From positions 1 through 9,120 of the forward strand of contig JAKOSZ010000172.1 in the NCBI GenBank assembly GCA_029776555.1: a DNA stretch of 9,120 nucleotides, in the 5' to 3' direction. This DNA is from Bacillota bacterium. Its GTDB lineage: Bacteria; Bacillota; Clostridia; Acetivibrionales; JAKOSZ01. Made by a program: the position numbers and the translations under genes. Position 1 is the stretch's first letter. The number at the start of each line of letters is the position of its first letter. The notes under the pieces are model-generated. The model was not told where the DNA came from. It did no database searches and worked only from the letters and a program-made list of their open reading frames with translations. Of the stretch, positions 1 through 6,172 are shown one piece after another.

Positions 1-2
1 AA

Positions 3-713
3 AACCGCTACTGGACTTACAACTTAAGCACCGTTGACATTTCAAAAATTATCGAAACGGCTCCAGTTTTAAAAGACATCTCTTTAAGGTATGACCTTGA
101 AATCTGCTGCCTTTCCACTTATCTGGGACTCTGGGATACAGAAAACATTGAGAACGCCTTAAAAGCTGCCGGAATTGCCGGATGCAGGAACATACGGGTC
201 AACGTCCCCGTATACAACGGCTCGGAGAACTACCGCACCCTCTTTAACCGGGCCCAGGAACAGATAAAAGTGCTGGAAAAACTGGCAGCCTCTTATGAAA
301 AGCGAATCATATTCGAGATACACATGGGCAACATAATCCCCAGCGCCAGTGCCGCCTACCGCCTGGTTTCCCCCTTCGACCCCAGGTTCATAGGCGTAAT
401 TTATGACCCCGGCAACCTGGTCACCGAAGGCTATGAAAACTACCAGATGGGCATAGAGCTGCTGGGTGAGTACCTGGCCCACGTGCACATAAAAAACAGT
501 GTCTGGAAACAGGATAAGACTGAACCTGACGGCACCGTGAGGTACCGGACCGCCTGGGTCCCCTTCAAGGAAGGCTGCGCGGATTTGAAGAAAGTGTTAA
601 GGCTGCTTAAGGCGGCGGGTTATGACGGCTTTGTTTCCGTTGAGGATTTTTCCAACGATGATGACACCCGCACCAAGCTTCAGAAAGACATTGAATTTAT
701 AAAGTCCGTATAA
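3..713 (+). CDS. Sugar phosphate isomerase/epimerase-like TIM-barrel protein (5' partial)
   Basis: The reading frame is already open at the left edge and runs without a stop to TAA at 711-713, so the N-terminus lies outside the window; about 236 residues are visible. The protein belongs to the xylose-isomerase-like/AP-endonuclease-2 TIM-barrel superfamily (IolE/IolI-type). The usual metal-ligand strands are all present: FEIHMG (Glu), YDPGN (Asp), AHVHIKN (His) and, near the end, VSVEDF (Glu). These enzymes bind a divalent metal and catalyse isomerisation, epimerisation or dehydration of sugars, keto-sugars or cyclitols in the cytoplasm. The next gene starts 22 bases downstream, so the two are probably co-transcribed. 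The exact substrate cannot be read from the sequence. The family call is firm; the reaction is inference. Confidence 0.85.
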   Translation, partial: NRYWTYNLSTVDISKIIETAPVLKDISLRYDLEICCLSTYLGLWDTENIENALKAAGIAGCRNIRVNVPVYNGSENYRTLFNRAQEQIKVLEKLAASYEKRIIFEIHMGNIIPSASAAYRLVSPFDPRFIGVIYDPGNLVTEGYENYQMGIELLGEYLAHVHIKNSVWKQDKTEPDGTVRYRTAWVPFKEGCADLKKVLRLLKAAGYDGFVSVEDFSNDDDTRTKLQKDIEFIKSV

Positions 714-720
714 TATTAAA

Positions 721-729
721 AAGGAGGTG
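721..729 (+). promoter_or_regulatory. Shine-Dalgarno fixing a GTG start
   Basis: AAGGAGGTG is a near-perfect ribosome binding site. It overlaps the upstream in-frame GTG at 727, so that codon cannot be the start. The GTG at 736 lies 8 bases downstream of AGGAGG, the normal spacing. Confidence 0.8.
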
Positions 730-735
730 TCGGCT

Positions 736-1596
736 GTGAGCAGGTTTATACTAAGCGCCTTTGGAGACGAAATCGCCCCGGATCTGAAAACCCAGATGGA
801 CGTCCTGGAAAGCCACGGCATCGGCTGCATAGAGATCCGCAACGTGGACGGAAGGCCCATTGTGCACCACTCCCTCCGGGAGGTTGGGGAAATCAGGAAA
901 AAACTTGATGAAAGGGGCTTTAAAATATCCGCTGTGGGTTCTCCCATAGGGAAGATTTTCATAAAGGACGACTTTTCTCCCCACCTGGACCTTTTCAGGC
1001 ACACCCTGGAAGCGGCTAAAATACTTGAGGCGCCCTACATCAGGCTCTTCAGTTTCTACATGCCCAAGGGGGAAGACCCCGGTCTCTACAGGGACGAGGT
1101 TTTGAAGCGCTTTGAAGAGTTTATTAAGGCAGCCCGGGGCAGCGGCATAACCCTTCTCCACGAGAACGAAAAGGGCATATACGGGGACACTCCCGGGAGA
1201 TGCCTGGACCTTTTTAACTCCCTGGAATGCGATTATCTCAAGGCCACCTTTGACCCGGCCAATTTCGTCCAGTGCGGTGTTAGCACTTATCCTGACGCCT
1301 ACGAGGTCTTGAAAAAGCACATTGCATACCTGCACATAAAGGACGCGGTCTTGAGCGACGGCCACGTGGTCCCGGCAGGTTACGGGGACGGGAAAGTGAA
1401 AGAGCTGCTGGCCGCCCTTTACAGAGACGGCTTTAAGGGATTCCTCTCCCTGGAGCCTCACCTGGGCTACTTTGAAGGCCTTGCCTCCCTGGAGCTGGAT
1501 TTAAAGGTGGCCGACATGCCGGAAGGGGGCCCCAGGATGTTTGCGGTGGCAGCCCTGGCTTTAAAGAAGCTCCTTGAGGAAATCGAGAAGGAATAG
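736..1596 (+). CDS. Sugar phosphate isomerase/epimerase-like TIM-barrel protein
   Basis: This is a complete 286-residue protein starting at GTG 736 and ending at TAG. It is a second, clearly different member of the xylose-isomerase-like TIM-barrel superfamily. Probable metal ligands are Glu143 (LLHENEKG), Asp173 (TFDPANF), His200 (AYLHIKD) and Glu240 (LSLEPHL), with spacing like that of tagatose/psicose 3-epimerases and IolE. The N-terminal signature SAFGDEIAPDL with IEIRNVDG is, from memory, typical of a subfamily found beside Gfo/Idh/MocA oxidoreductases. No signal peptide is visible, so it should be cytoplasmic. A keto-sugar made by the downstream dehydrogenases is a reasonable substrate guess, but the exact reaction is unknown. 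The family call is firm. Confidence 0.9.
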   Translation: MSRFILSAFGDEIAPDLKTQMDVLESHGIGCIEIRNVDGRPIVHHSLREVGEIRKKLDERGFKISAVGSPIGKIFIKDDFSPHLDLFRHTLEAAKILEAPYIRLFSFYMPKGEDPGLYRDEVLKRFEEFIKAARGSGITLLHENEKGIYGDTPGRCLDLFNSLECDYLKATFDPANFVQCGVSTYPDAYEVLKKHIAYLHIKDAVLSDGHVVPAGYGDGKVKELLAALYRDGFKGFLSLEPHLGYFEGLASLELDLKVADMPEGGPRMFAVAALALKKLLEEIEKE

Positions 1597-1614
1597 GGCG
1601 TGAAAAGCCTATAC

Positions 1615-1692
1615 GGGAAGCTTTCCCTTTGCCGGTGAATATGACACCAGGGATATGAGCGGGAATAGAAAGCTTTACGGGGCCCTGTCCCC
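1615..1692 (+). other. Intergenic stretch with short inverted repeats
   Basis: The 126-base gap before the first oxidoreductase holds GGGAA-GCT-TTCCC (1615-1627) and GGGG-ccctgt-CCCC (1679-1692). AAGCTTTC at 1618-1625 is also the reverse complement of GAAAGCTT at 1668-1675, so a larger alternative stem is possible. There is no T-tract, so this is not an obvious terminator. It may be an mRNA processing or stability element. No convincing promoter was seen. Confidence 0.3.
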
Positions 1693-1722
1693 AATATACT
1701 GAAAAAGCAAAAGGAGGTACTT

Positions 1723-2892
1723 ATGAGCAAGGTAAGGATTGGAGTAATTGGCATTGGCGGAATGGGCAGCACCCACGCCATGTACCTGAAAAAGGGCGAC
1801 ATTGCCGGCGCTGAACTCACAGCAGTGTGTGATATAAATCCCGAACGCTTAAAATGGGCAAAAGAGAACCTGGGTGAGGACGTAAAAACCTTTGACAATG
1901 CCGAGGCCCTCTTTGCGGCAAAAGTGGTGGATGCCATAATGATAGCCACTCCTCACTACTTCCACCCGCCACTGGCCATCCGCGGCTTTGAAAACGGTCT
2001 CCACGTCCTGACCGAGAAGCCCGCGGGGGTCTATACCAGGCAGGTCAGGGAGATGAATGAGGCGGCGGCTAAGAGCGGAAAGGTCTTCGGCATCATGTTC
2101 AACGTAAGGACAAACCCCATTTTCCAAAAAATCCGGGACCTCATAAGCTCCGGGGAACTGGGAGAGTTGAAGAGGATCATATGGATTGTAACAAACTGGT
2201 ACCGCTCCCAGAGCTACTACGATTCGGGGGGATGGCGCGCCACATGGAGCGGAGAAGGCGGAGGCGTGCTTTTCAACCAGTCTCCCCACCAGCTTGACCT
2301 CTGGCAGTGGATCTTCGGGCTGCCGAAACGGGTGAGGGCCTTCTGCTACTTCGGCAAGTGGCATAACATCGAAGTGGAAGACGATGTTACGGCTTACATG
2401 GAATATGAAAACGGTGTTACGGGCAGTTTCATCACCACCACCGCCGACGCCCCGGGAACAAACCGCCTTGATGTAAGCGGAAACAGGGGCAAGATAGTGG
2501 TTGAAGACGGCAAGATAACCTTCTGGCGCCTCCGGGTACCGGAGAGGCAGTTCAACCAGGAATACAGGGGCGGATTCGGAGAGCCTGAATGCTGGAAGTG
2601 CGAAATCCCGGTCCACGGCAGGGAGACCGGCCACCGGGGCATAACCCAGGACTGGGTGAACGCGATTCTTAAGGGTACTCCCCTTTTGGCGCCGGGTTAC
2701 GAGGGAATCAAGGGCGTTGAGCTTGCCAATGCCATGGTCTTGTCCTCCTGGACCGACGACTGGGTGACCATACCTGTGGATGAAGACCTGTATTATGAGA
2801 AGCTGCAGGAGAAAATCAGGAGTTCTACCTTCAGGAAGGACCCTAACCAGTCAAAGGCCCTCAACGTGGAAGGGTCCTTCAGTAAGATATAA
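1723..2892 (+). CDS. Gfo/Idh/MocA family oxidoreductase
   Basis: This 389-residue protein starts at ATG 1723 behind AAGGAGG (1711-1717). It has an N-terminal Rossmann fold with GIGGMG (residues 10-15) for NAD(P) and Asp37 at the end of the second strand, which favours NAD over NADP. The family EKP motif is at 98-100, with Lys99 the likely catalytic lysine. The C-terminal alpha/beta domain carries GEGGGVLFNQ followed by His189 and Asp192, the conserved active-site stretch. The tail after about residue 340, ending in a charged segment, makes it some 50 residues longer than its neighbour. Such enzymes oxidise or reduce a sugar or cyclitol hydroxyl. It probably acts with the adjacent TIM-barrel proteins. 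Substrate and redox direction are unknown. Confidence 0.9.
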   Translation: MSKVRIGVIGIGGMGSTHAMYLKKGDIAGAELTAVCDINPERLKWAKENLGEDVKTFDNAEALFAAKVVDAIMIATPHYFHPPLAIRGFENGLHVLTEKPAGVYTRQVREMNEAAAKSGKVFGIMFNVRTNPIFQKIRDLISSGELGELKRIIWIVTNWYRSQSYYDSGGWRATWSGEGGGVLFNQSPHQLDLWQWIFGLPKRVRAFCYFGKWHNIEVEDDVTAYMEYENGVTGSFITTTADAPGTNRLDVSGNRGKIVVEDGKITFWRLRVPERQFNQEYRGGFGEPECWKCEIPVHGRETGHRGITQDWVNAILKGTPLLAPGYEGIKGVELANAMVLSSWTDDWVTIPVDEDLYYEKLQEKIRSSTFRKDPNQSKALNVEGSFSKI

Positions 2893-2939
2893 AGCCGCTT
2901 TGCCTAAGCCGGCCTGTTTTAAGAAAACATCAACTCTTA

Positions 2940-2969
2940 AAGGGGCCAGCGAAGATATGCTGGCCCCTT
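2940..2969 (+). terminator. 11-bp perfect hairpin between the two oxidoreductase genes
   Basis: AAGGGGCCAGC (2940-2950) and GCTGGCCCCTT (2959-2969) pair perfectly around an 8-base loop. Only two T residues follow, so it is at best a weak terminator. It ends 6 bases before the ribosome binding site of the next gene. A role as partial terminator, RNA processing barrier or translational modulator inside the operon is more likely than a complete stop. Confidence 0.55.
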
Positions 2970-2986
2970 GTGAACAGGTGAAGATT

Positions 2987-4003
2987 ATGAAAAAGTATAA
3001 CGCTGCGATAATTGGATGCGGAGCCATTTCGCCGATACATGCCAACGCCATAAGGGGGAGTTCAAGGGCTAACCTTTATGCCGTATGCGATATCCTTCCG
3101 GAAAAGGCCGGGGCCCTTGCTGAAAAGTACGGCTGCAAGTGGTTTGCCGACTATAAGGAACTGCTTATGGACACCGGCGTGGATGTGGTTCACATATGCA
3201 CCCCCCATTACCTTCACAGGGTCATGGCCATAGATGCCATGAAAAGCGGCAAGCATGTCCTGGTGGAAAAGCCCATAGCCACACGCTCCATCCACGGGGA
3301 AGAAATGGTAAACGTCTCCCGGGAAACGGGAATGAGGCTGGGAGCATGTTTCCAGAACCGCTACAATGATACTTCCGTCAAAATAAAGCAATTCCTGGAA
3401 AGTGGCAAAGCGGGCAGGATAATCGGGGCCAGGGCTTTTGTAACCTGGCACCGGGACCGGAACTACTATGCCGGCAGCGACTGGCGGGGGAAAAAGGCCA
3501 CGGAAGGCGGCGGAGTCCTCATTAACCAGGCTATCCATACCCTTGACCTCCTGCAGTGGTTTTTGGGCGATGTGGAGAGGGTAAAAGGCAATGTGGACAC
3601 CAGGCTGCTAAAAGACGTCATTGAAGTGGAAGACACGGCGGAAGCCACAATAATATTCAAAAGCGGGGCGGTGGCCCTGTTTTACGCTACCAACTGCTAC
3701 GCCAAGGACTCCCCCGTGGAAATGGAAATCATATGCGAAAAGGCCGTCCTTAAGCTTTCCGGCGGGCTGACAATCAGCTGTTCCGACGGGACCCGGGAGT
3801 ACACGGAGGACACGGATCTGAAGACGGGAGGAAAGCCCTACTGGGGCTGCGGACATGCCGCCCTGATAGAGGACTACTACGACTGCCTGGCCGAAGAAAA
3901 ACCCTTCAGGGTAGACGGCCGCCAGGCTCTGCCATCCCTCAGGATCATAGAGGCTGTTTACGATTCCTCAAGAACGGGAAAGGATATGTTGTTCAAGAAA
4001 TAA
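2987..4003 (+). CDS. Gfo/Idh/MocA family oxidoreductase (second paralogue)
   Basis: The chosen start, ATG 2987, gives 338 residues, the usual family length, and follows AGGTGA (2976-2981). The frame stays open upstream to 2780, but that part overlaps the previous gene and does not look like protein. The Rossmann motif GCGAIS is at residues 10-15, Asp35 ends the second strand (NAD preference), and EKP is at 94-96. QNRYN (123-127), DWRG (165-168) and GGGVLINQ with His184 and Asp187 form the second-domain active site. It differs clearly from the upstream oxidoreductase, so this is not a recent duplication. The two may work on different steps, for example oxidation of the substrate and later reduction of a product. 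Substrate unknown. Confidence 0.9.
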   Translation: MKKYNAAIIGCGAISPIHANAIRGSSRANLYAVCDILPEKAGALAEKYGCKWFADYKELLMDTGVDVVHICTPHYLHRVMAIDAMKSGKHVLVEKPIATRSIHGEEMVNVSRETGMRLGACFQNRYNDTSVKIKQFLESGKAGRIIGARAFVTWHRDRNYYAGSDWRGKKATEGGGVLINQAIHTLDLLQWFLGDVERVKGNVDTRLLKDVIEVEDTAEATIIFKSGAVALFYATNCYAKDSPVEMEIICEKAVLKLSGGLTISCSDGTREYTEDTDLKTGGKPYWGCGHAALIEDYYDCLAEEKPFRVDGRQALPSLRIIEAVYDSSRTGKDMLFKK

Positions 4004-4006
4004 CTC

Positions 4007-4035
4007 TTTTCAAGAAAAATAAATTGTGGTAATAT
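4007..4035 (+). promoter_or_regulatory. Predicted promoter (extended -10)
   Basis: TTTTCA (4007-4012) stands 17 bases before TAATAT (4030-4035), which is preceded by TGG, an extended -10 feature. The expected transcription start, near 4042, falls exactly at the first leader hairpin. It would drive the ECF S-subunit gene at 4147. This is a by-eye call; each hexamer matches consensus at 4 of 6 positions. Confidence 0.4.
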
Positions 4036-4042
4036 GTTGCAA

Positions 4043-4126
4043 TATATAAGCCGGCATTCGCCATGAAGCCGGACTTGTATAAATCTCAACGCCATAAGGG
4101 TATATTTCGTCTTATATCCTTAATGG
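4043..4126 (+). promoter_or_regulatory. Two-hairpin leader of the ECF S-subunit gene
   Basis: Hairpin 1 pairs 4043-4055 with 4068-4081: 13 pairs including one G-U, a single bulged A at 4073, and a 12-base loop. Hairpin 2 pairs 4092-4104 with 4113-4126: 13 pairs including one G-U, a single bulged A at 4122, and an 8-base loop. Hairpin 2 ends 9 bases before the GGAGG at 4136-4140. The layout suggests a structured regulatory leader. It did not match the THF, preQ1, TPP or FMN riboswitch patterns I know. Hairpin 1 may also end transcription from the upstream sugar operon, but it has no T-tract. Confidence 0.45.
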
Positions 4127-4146
4127 AATAAGAACGGAGGAAGGTT

Positions 4147-4779
4147 ATGAAAGGACAAAACGCAGTACTGAACACCACTCTCAGCACCAGGCGCATTGCC
4201 GTTGTAGGCGTACTCTCGGCAGTTTCAATAGTTCTCGGCCTGACGGGATACGGTTTCGTTCCCCTTCCACTGGTGAGGGCTACCACCATGCACATTCCCG
4301 TAATCATCGGAGCCATAGCGGAAGGCCCGGTGGTAGGAGCCTTGATAGGCCTGATATTCGGCCTGTCCAGTTTTTACCAGAACGCTACGGCTCCCACCTC
4401 TCTGCTCTCGCCCTTTTTCTTAAACCCGGTTGTGTCGGTTCTCCCGCGCATGCTCATAGGGATAACGGCATATTACGGGTACAGGCTGATACCGGCAAGG
4501 CTGGGTTACGGAAAGCTCCTGTCAGGAGGGATTAACGCTCTGAAAATAGGTGTCGGGGCCGCCATAGGCTCCCTGACCAACACCGTCGGAGTGTTGTCCC
4601 TGATATACTTCATCTATGCCAATAAACTGGCCGAGGCGTTAAATTCCAACATAGACCAGGCGGCTGCCAAACTCCTGGCCATTGGAACTGCAAACGGCAT
4701 ACCGGAAGCTGTCCTGGCTGTGATTGTGGCGGTGCCGGTGGTGCTGGCAGTAAAAAAGTTAAAGGACACTGAAAGCTGA
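4147..4779 (+). CDS. ECF transporter S component, substrate unknown
   Basis: This 210-residue, very hydrophobic membrane protein starts at ATG 4147 behind GGAGG (4136-4140). Membrane helices fall at about residues 16-34, 48-75 (probably two short ones), 93-112, 131-158 and 176-203, as in ECF S components. The stretch TTMHIPVIIGAIAEGP at 46-61 followed by GALIGLIFGLSSF is a hallmark of the folate/pantothenate-like branch of ECF S subunits. Such proteins bind a vitamin or vitamin precursor outside the membrane and deliver it through a shared EcfA/EcfA'/EcfT module. That module is not encoded here and must lie elsewhere (group II arrangement). The substrate cannot be assigned. The structured leader suggests expression may respond to a ligand or growth state. 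Confidence 0.85.
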   Translation: MKGQNAVLNTTLSTRRIAVVGVLSAVSIVLGLTGYGFVPLPLVRATTMHIPVIIGAIAEGPVVGALIGLIFGLSSFYQNATAPTSLLSPFFLNPVVSVLPRMLIGITAYYGYRLIPARLGYGKLLSGGINALKIGVGAAIGSLTNTVGVLSLIYFIYANKLAEALNSNIDQAAAKLLAIGTANGIPEAVLAVIVAVPVVLAVKKLKDTES

Positions 4780-4790
4780 AAAAACCGGAA

Positions 4791-4813
4791 CACAGGGGGA
4801 CGGTTCTTTTGTG
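4791..4813 (+). repeat. REP-like element, partial copy
   Basis: CACAGGGGGACGG followed by TTCTTTTGTG shares the core GGGGACGGTTC with the palindrome at 7303-7342 and resembles the degenerate copies at 6173-6259. Its ends, CACA and TGTG, are inverted. It lies 11 bases after the stop of the ECF S-subunit gene. Confidence 0.55.
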
Positions 4814-4828
4814 CAGCGCAAAGAATGC

Positions 4829-4860
4829 AGGAGGGACAGCCTTAAAAAGCTGCCCCTCCT
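4829..4860. terminator. Shared bidirectional terminator hairpin
   Basis: Positions 4829-4840 pair with 4849-4860: 11 of 12 pairs with one A-C mismatch, GC-rich, and an 8-base A-rich loop. It sits between two convergent genes. On the + strand it is followed by CATTTATT and on the - strand by GCATTCTTT, both moderately T-rich. It probably terminates both the ECF S-subunit transcript and the PHP-queT transcript. Confidence 0.7.
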
Positions 4861-4896
4861 CATTTATTCCGGTCAAGGCCTTTTGTTTTCTCCAGT

Positions 4897-5379
4897 TTAA
4901 CCCTTACCGCCACCGGATAAAGCCCCTCTTTTGATCCCGTACCTCTCCAGAAGAAGCATCAGGGGATAGCCCAGCCCATAGCAGGCCGCCAGCTGGCCGG
5001 CGGCGATGGTGAGCACCGTGAGAAAGAAAGGGGCTCCCAAAGCAAGCTTAAGGACAATGGGTATAATAACGGCATTTGCCACTACGGGAGGCAGGGGCGC
5101 CAGCACCCGCTTAGGAGCCTTGGAGGTCAAAAGGGCGGCTATAAGAGTGGCAAGGCTTCCAAACACCACGTCCAGGGGGCCGTTTCCGGCAAATATGTTG
5201 GCTATCAGGCAACCTGCAGTAAGTCCATAGACGGCAGCCGGCGTATAGTAGGGAAGCACTGTCAGCATCTCCGAAACCCTTACCTGTACCGGTCCGGAGC
5301 TTAAGGGTATCACAATGGTCAGCACGGCATACACTGCCGCAATAATCCCCGCTTGAGTCAAAAACTTTACCTTTTTCAT
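4897..5379 (-). CDS. queT: QueT family queuosine-precursor ECF transporter S component
   Basis: This protein of 160 residues starts at ATG 5379 behind GGAGGAG (5391-5385). Longer upstream starts are in frame but lack a ribosome binding site and add a charged, non-membrane N-terminus. Features typical of QueT are the N-terminal helix ending SSGPVQVRVSEMLTVLP (residues 27-43), the GNGPLDVVFGSLATL stretch (65-79), LAPLPPVVANA (93-103) and about five to six membrane segments. QueT is the substrate-binding subunit of an ECF importer thought to take up a 7-deazaguanine queuosine precursor (preQ1, preQ0 or queuine). The energising ATPases and EcfT are not in the window. No preQ1 riboswitch was recognised upstream. 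The gene follows a PHP-domain gene by 40 bases on the same strand and is probably expressed from that gene's promoter. Confidence 0.9.
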   Translation of the reverse strand: MKKVKFLTQAGIIAAVYAVLTIVIPLSSGPVQVRVSEMLTVLPYYTPAAVYGLTAGCLIANIFAGNGPLDVVFGSLATLIAALLTSKAPKRVLAPLPPVVANAVIIPIVLKLALGAPFFLTVLTIAAGQLAACYGLGYPLMLLLERYGIKRGALSGGGKG

Positions 5380-5389
5380 TCCATCTCCT

Positions 5390-5419
5390 CCACGGCAATA
5401 TCGCCTTATCCTTCCGTGG
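5390..5419 (-). promoter_or_regulatory. Inverted repeat overlapping the queT ribosome binding site
   Basis: CCACGG (5390-5395) and CCGTGG (5414-5419) are perfect inverted arms around 18 bases. In the transcript the second arm overlaps the first two G residues of the queT Shine-Dalgarno, so folding could reduce its access. The stem is only 6 bp, so this may be chance. Confidence 0.3.
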
Positions 5420-6106
5420 CTACACCTCTTCATCAAGGCCGATAAGGCCTGAAATTCGGTCATTTTTCAGCAGATCAACCAATTCCGGGGGGCTAATTAT
5501 TCTTTCCGGTATTATTATTCCGCCTTTCGCCAAATCCTCTCCCTGGTGAAAGTCGGAGCCCGAAATCATCTTAAGATGGTGCTTAAGGGCGAAGGCCAGG
5601 GCTTCGTGGTTCCTGCTGTTATGCCTTGGGTTGCCGTTAAAAACCTCCACCCCGTCCAAACAGGCGGGGTCAACCGGCACCATACCGGGCCGAAAGGGGT
5701 GGGCCTGGTAAACCAGGAGGCCTTTTCCCTCAGCCAGTTTCTTAAAAGCCGAAAGCCCTATTTTATAAAGCTCTTTATAATCTTTTAAAAAGGCTTCATC
5801 CACGCCGTATACAAGGTAGTCGTTGGGGTTTTCGGTAAAGCGTATCTCAATGCCCGGTATGACCGAAAGGCCAATCTTCTCCCCTTCTTCCCGGGCAATA
5901 TGAAAACCAAGCAGAAACCTGTCGACTTTCTCCTCCCAGCCAATATCCCCCAGGGAGTTAAAGAAGCCGTCATAGTAGTGGTCGGTTATGACTACTCCGC
6001 AGTAGCCCGCCTCCCTGTAAAGCCTTACAAGTTCCGAAGCCATCACCTTGCCGCAGGAACTGACTTCCGCCGTATGCACATGTACGTCATACTTGCATGA
6101 TTCCAT
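5420..6106 (-). CDS. PHP-domain metal-dependent phosphoesterase
   Basis: This 228-residue protein starts at ATG 6106 behind AGGAGG (6117-6112). The PHP motifs appear in order: DVHVHT (Asp7, His9, His11), TDH (Asp42, His43), GIEI (Glu87), QAHPFR (His136), Glu154 and GSDFH (Asp185, His187). All metal-binding positions expected for a trinuclear PHP site are present, so the enzyme should be active. Stand-alone PHP proteins hydrolyse phosphate esters such as nucleotides, histidinol phosphate or oligonucleotide 3' ends; the substrate here cannot be told. No membrane segment is visible, so it should be cytoplasmic. The gene ends 40 bases before queT on the same strand, which suggests an operon and perhaps a link to nucleotide or queuosine salvage. 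That link is inference. Confidence 0.88.
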   Translation of the reverse strand: MESCKYDVHVHTAEVSSCGKVMASELVRLYREAGYCGVVITDHYYDGFFNSLGDIGWEEKVDRFLLGFHIAREEGEKIGLSVIPGIEIRFTENPNDYLVYGVDEAFLKDYKELYKIGLSAFKKLAEGKGLLVYQAHPFRPGMVPVDPACLDGVEVFNGNPRHNSRNHEALAFALKHHLKMISGSDFHQGEDLAKGGIIIPERIISPPELVDLLKNDRISGLIGLDEEV

Positions 6107-6142
6107 TGCTGCCTCCTGAAGACATATTCACCGGAATAGAAT

Positions 6143-6172
6143 AGCATAAAAATACGGCTCAATAAAGAGCAA
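6143..6172 (-). promoter_or_regulatory. Possible promoter for the PHP-queT operon
   Basis: On the - strand, TTGCTC (6172-6167) is followed after 18 bases by TATGCT (6148-6143). The surrounding sequence is AT-rich, and the gene starts at 6106 with a strong ribosome binding site. Each hexamer matches consensus at 4 of 6 positions, so the call is tentative. Confidence 0.3.

Noticed and set aside
751..1461. Antisense open frame of 236 codons opposite the second TIM-barrel gene
   Set aside because: It is a codon-bias shadow of the + strand gene, with no ribosome binding site and no recognisable domain. The same holds for the antisense frames at 1849-2634 and 3062-3538.
3..2892. Assignment as a C-glycoside deglycosylation (Dgp) cluster
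   Set aside because: An oxidoreductase and TIM-barrel pair fits loosely, but no small DgpB-like beta protein is visible and the TIM-barrel motifs are generic for the superfamily.
2780..2986. Upstream extension of the second oxidoreductase reading frame by 69 codons
   Set aside because: It overlaps the end of the previous gene, is rich in Lys, Arg and Pro without family similarity, and lacks a ribosome binding site. ATG 2987 gives the normal family length and Rossmann start.
4040..4146. Known THF, preQ1, TPP or FMN riboswitch before the ECF S-subunit gene
   Set aside because: I could not find the conserved loop and junction sequences of these classes. Only two simple hairpins are visible.
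5380..5463. Longer N-terminus for queT starting at 5463
   Set aside because: It overlaps the PHP gene end and adds a charged, Cys/Arg-rich segment. The ATG at 5379 has a strong GGAGGAG and the typical QueT start.
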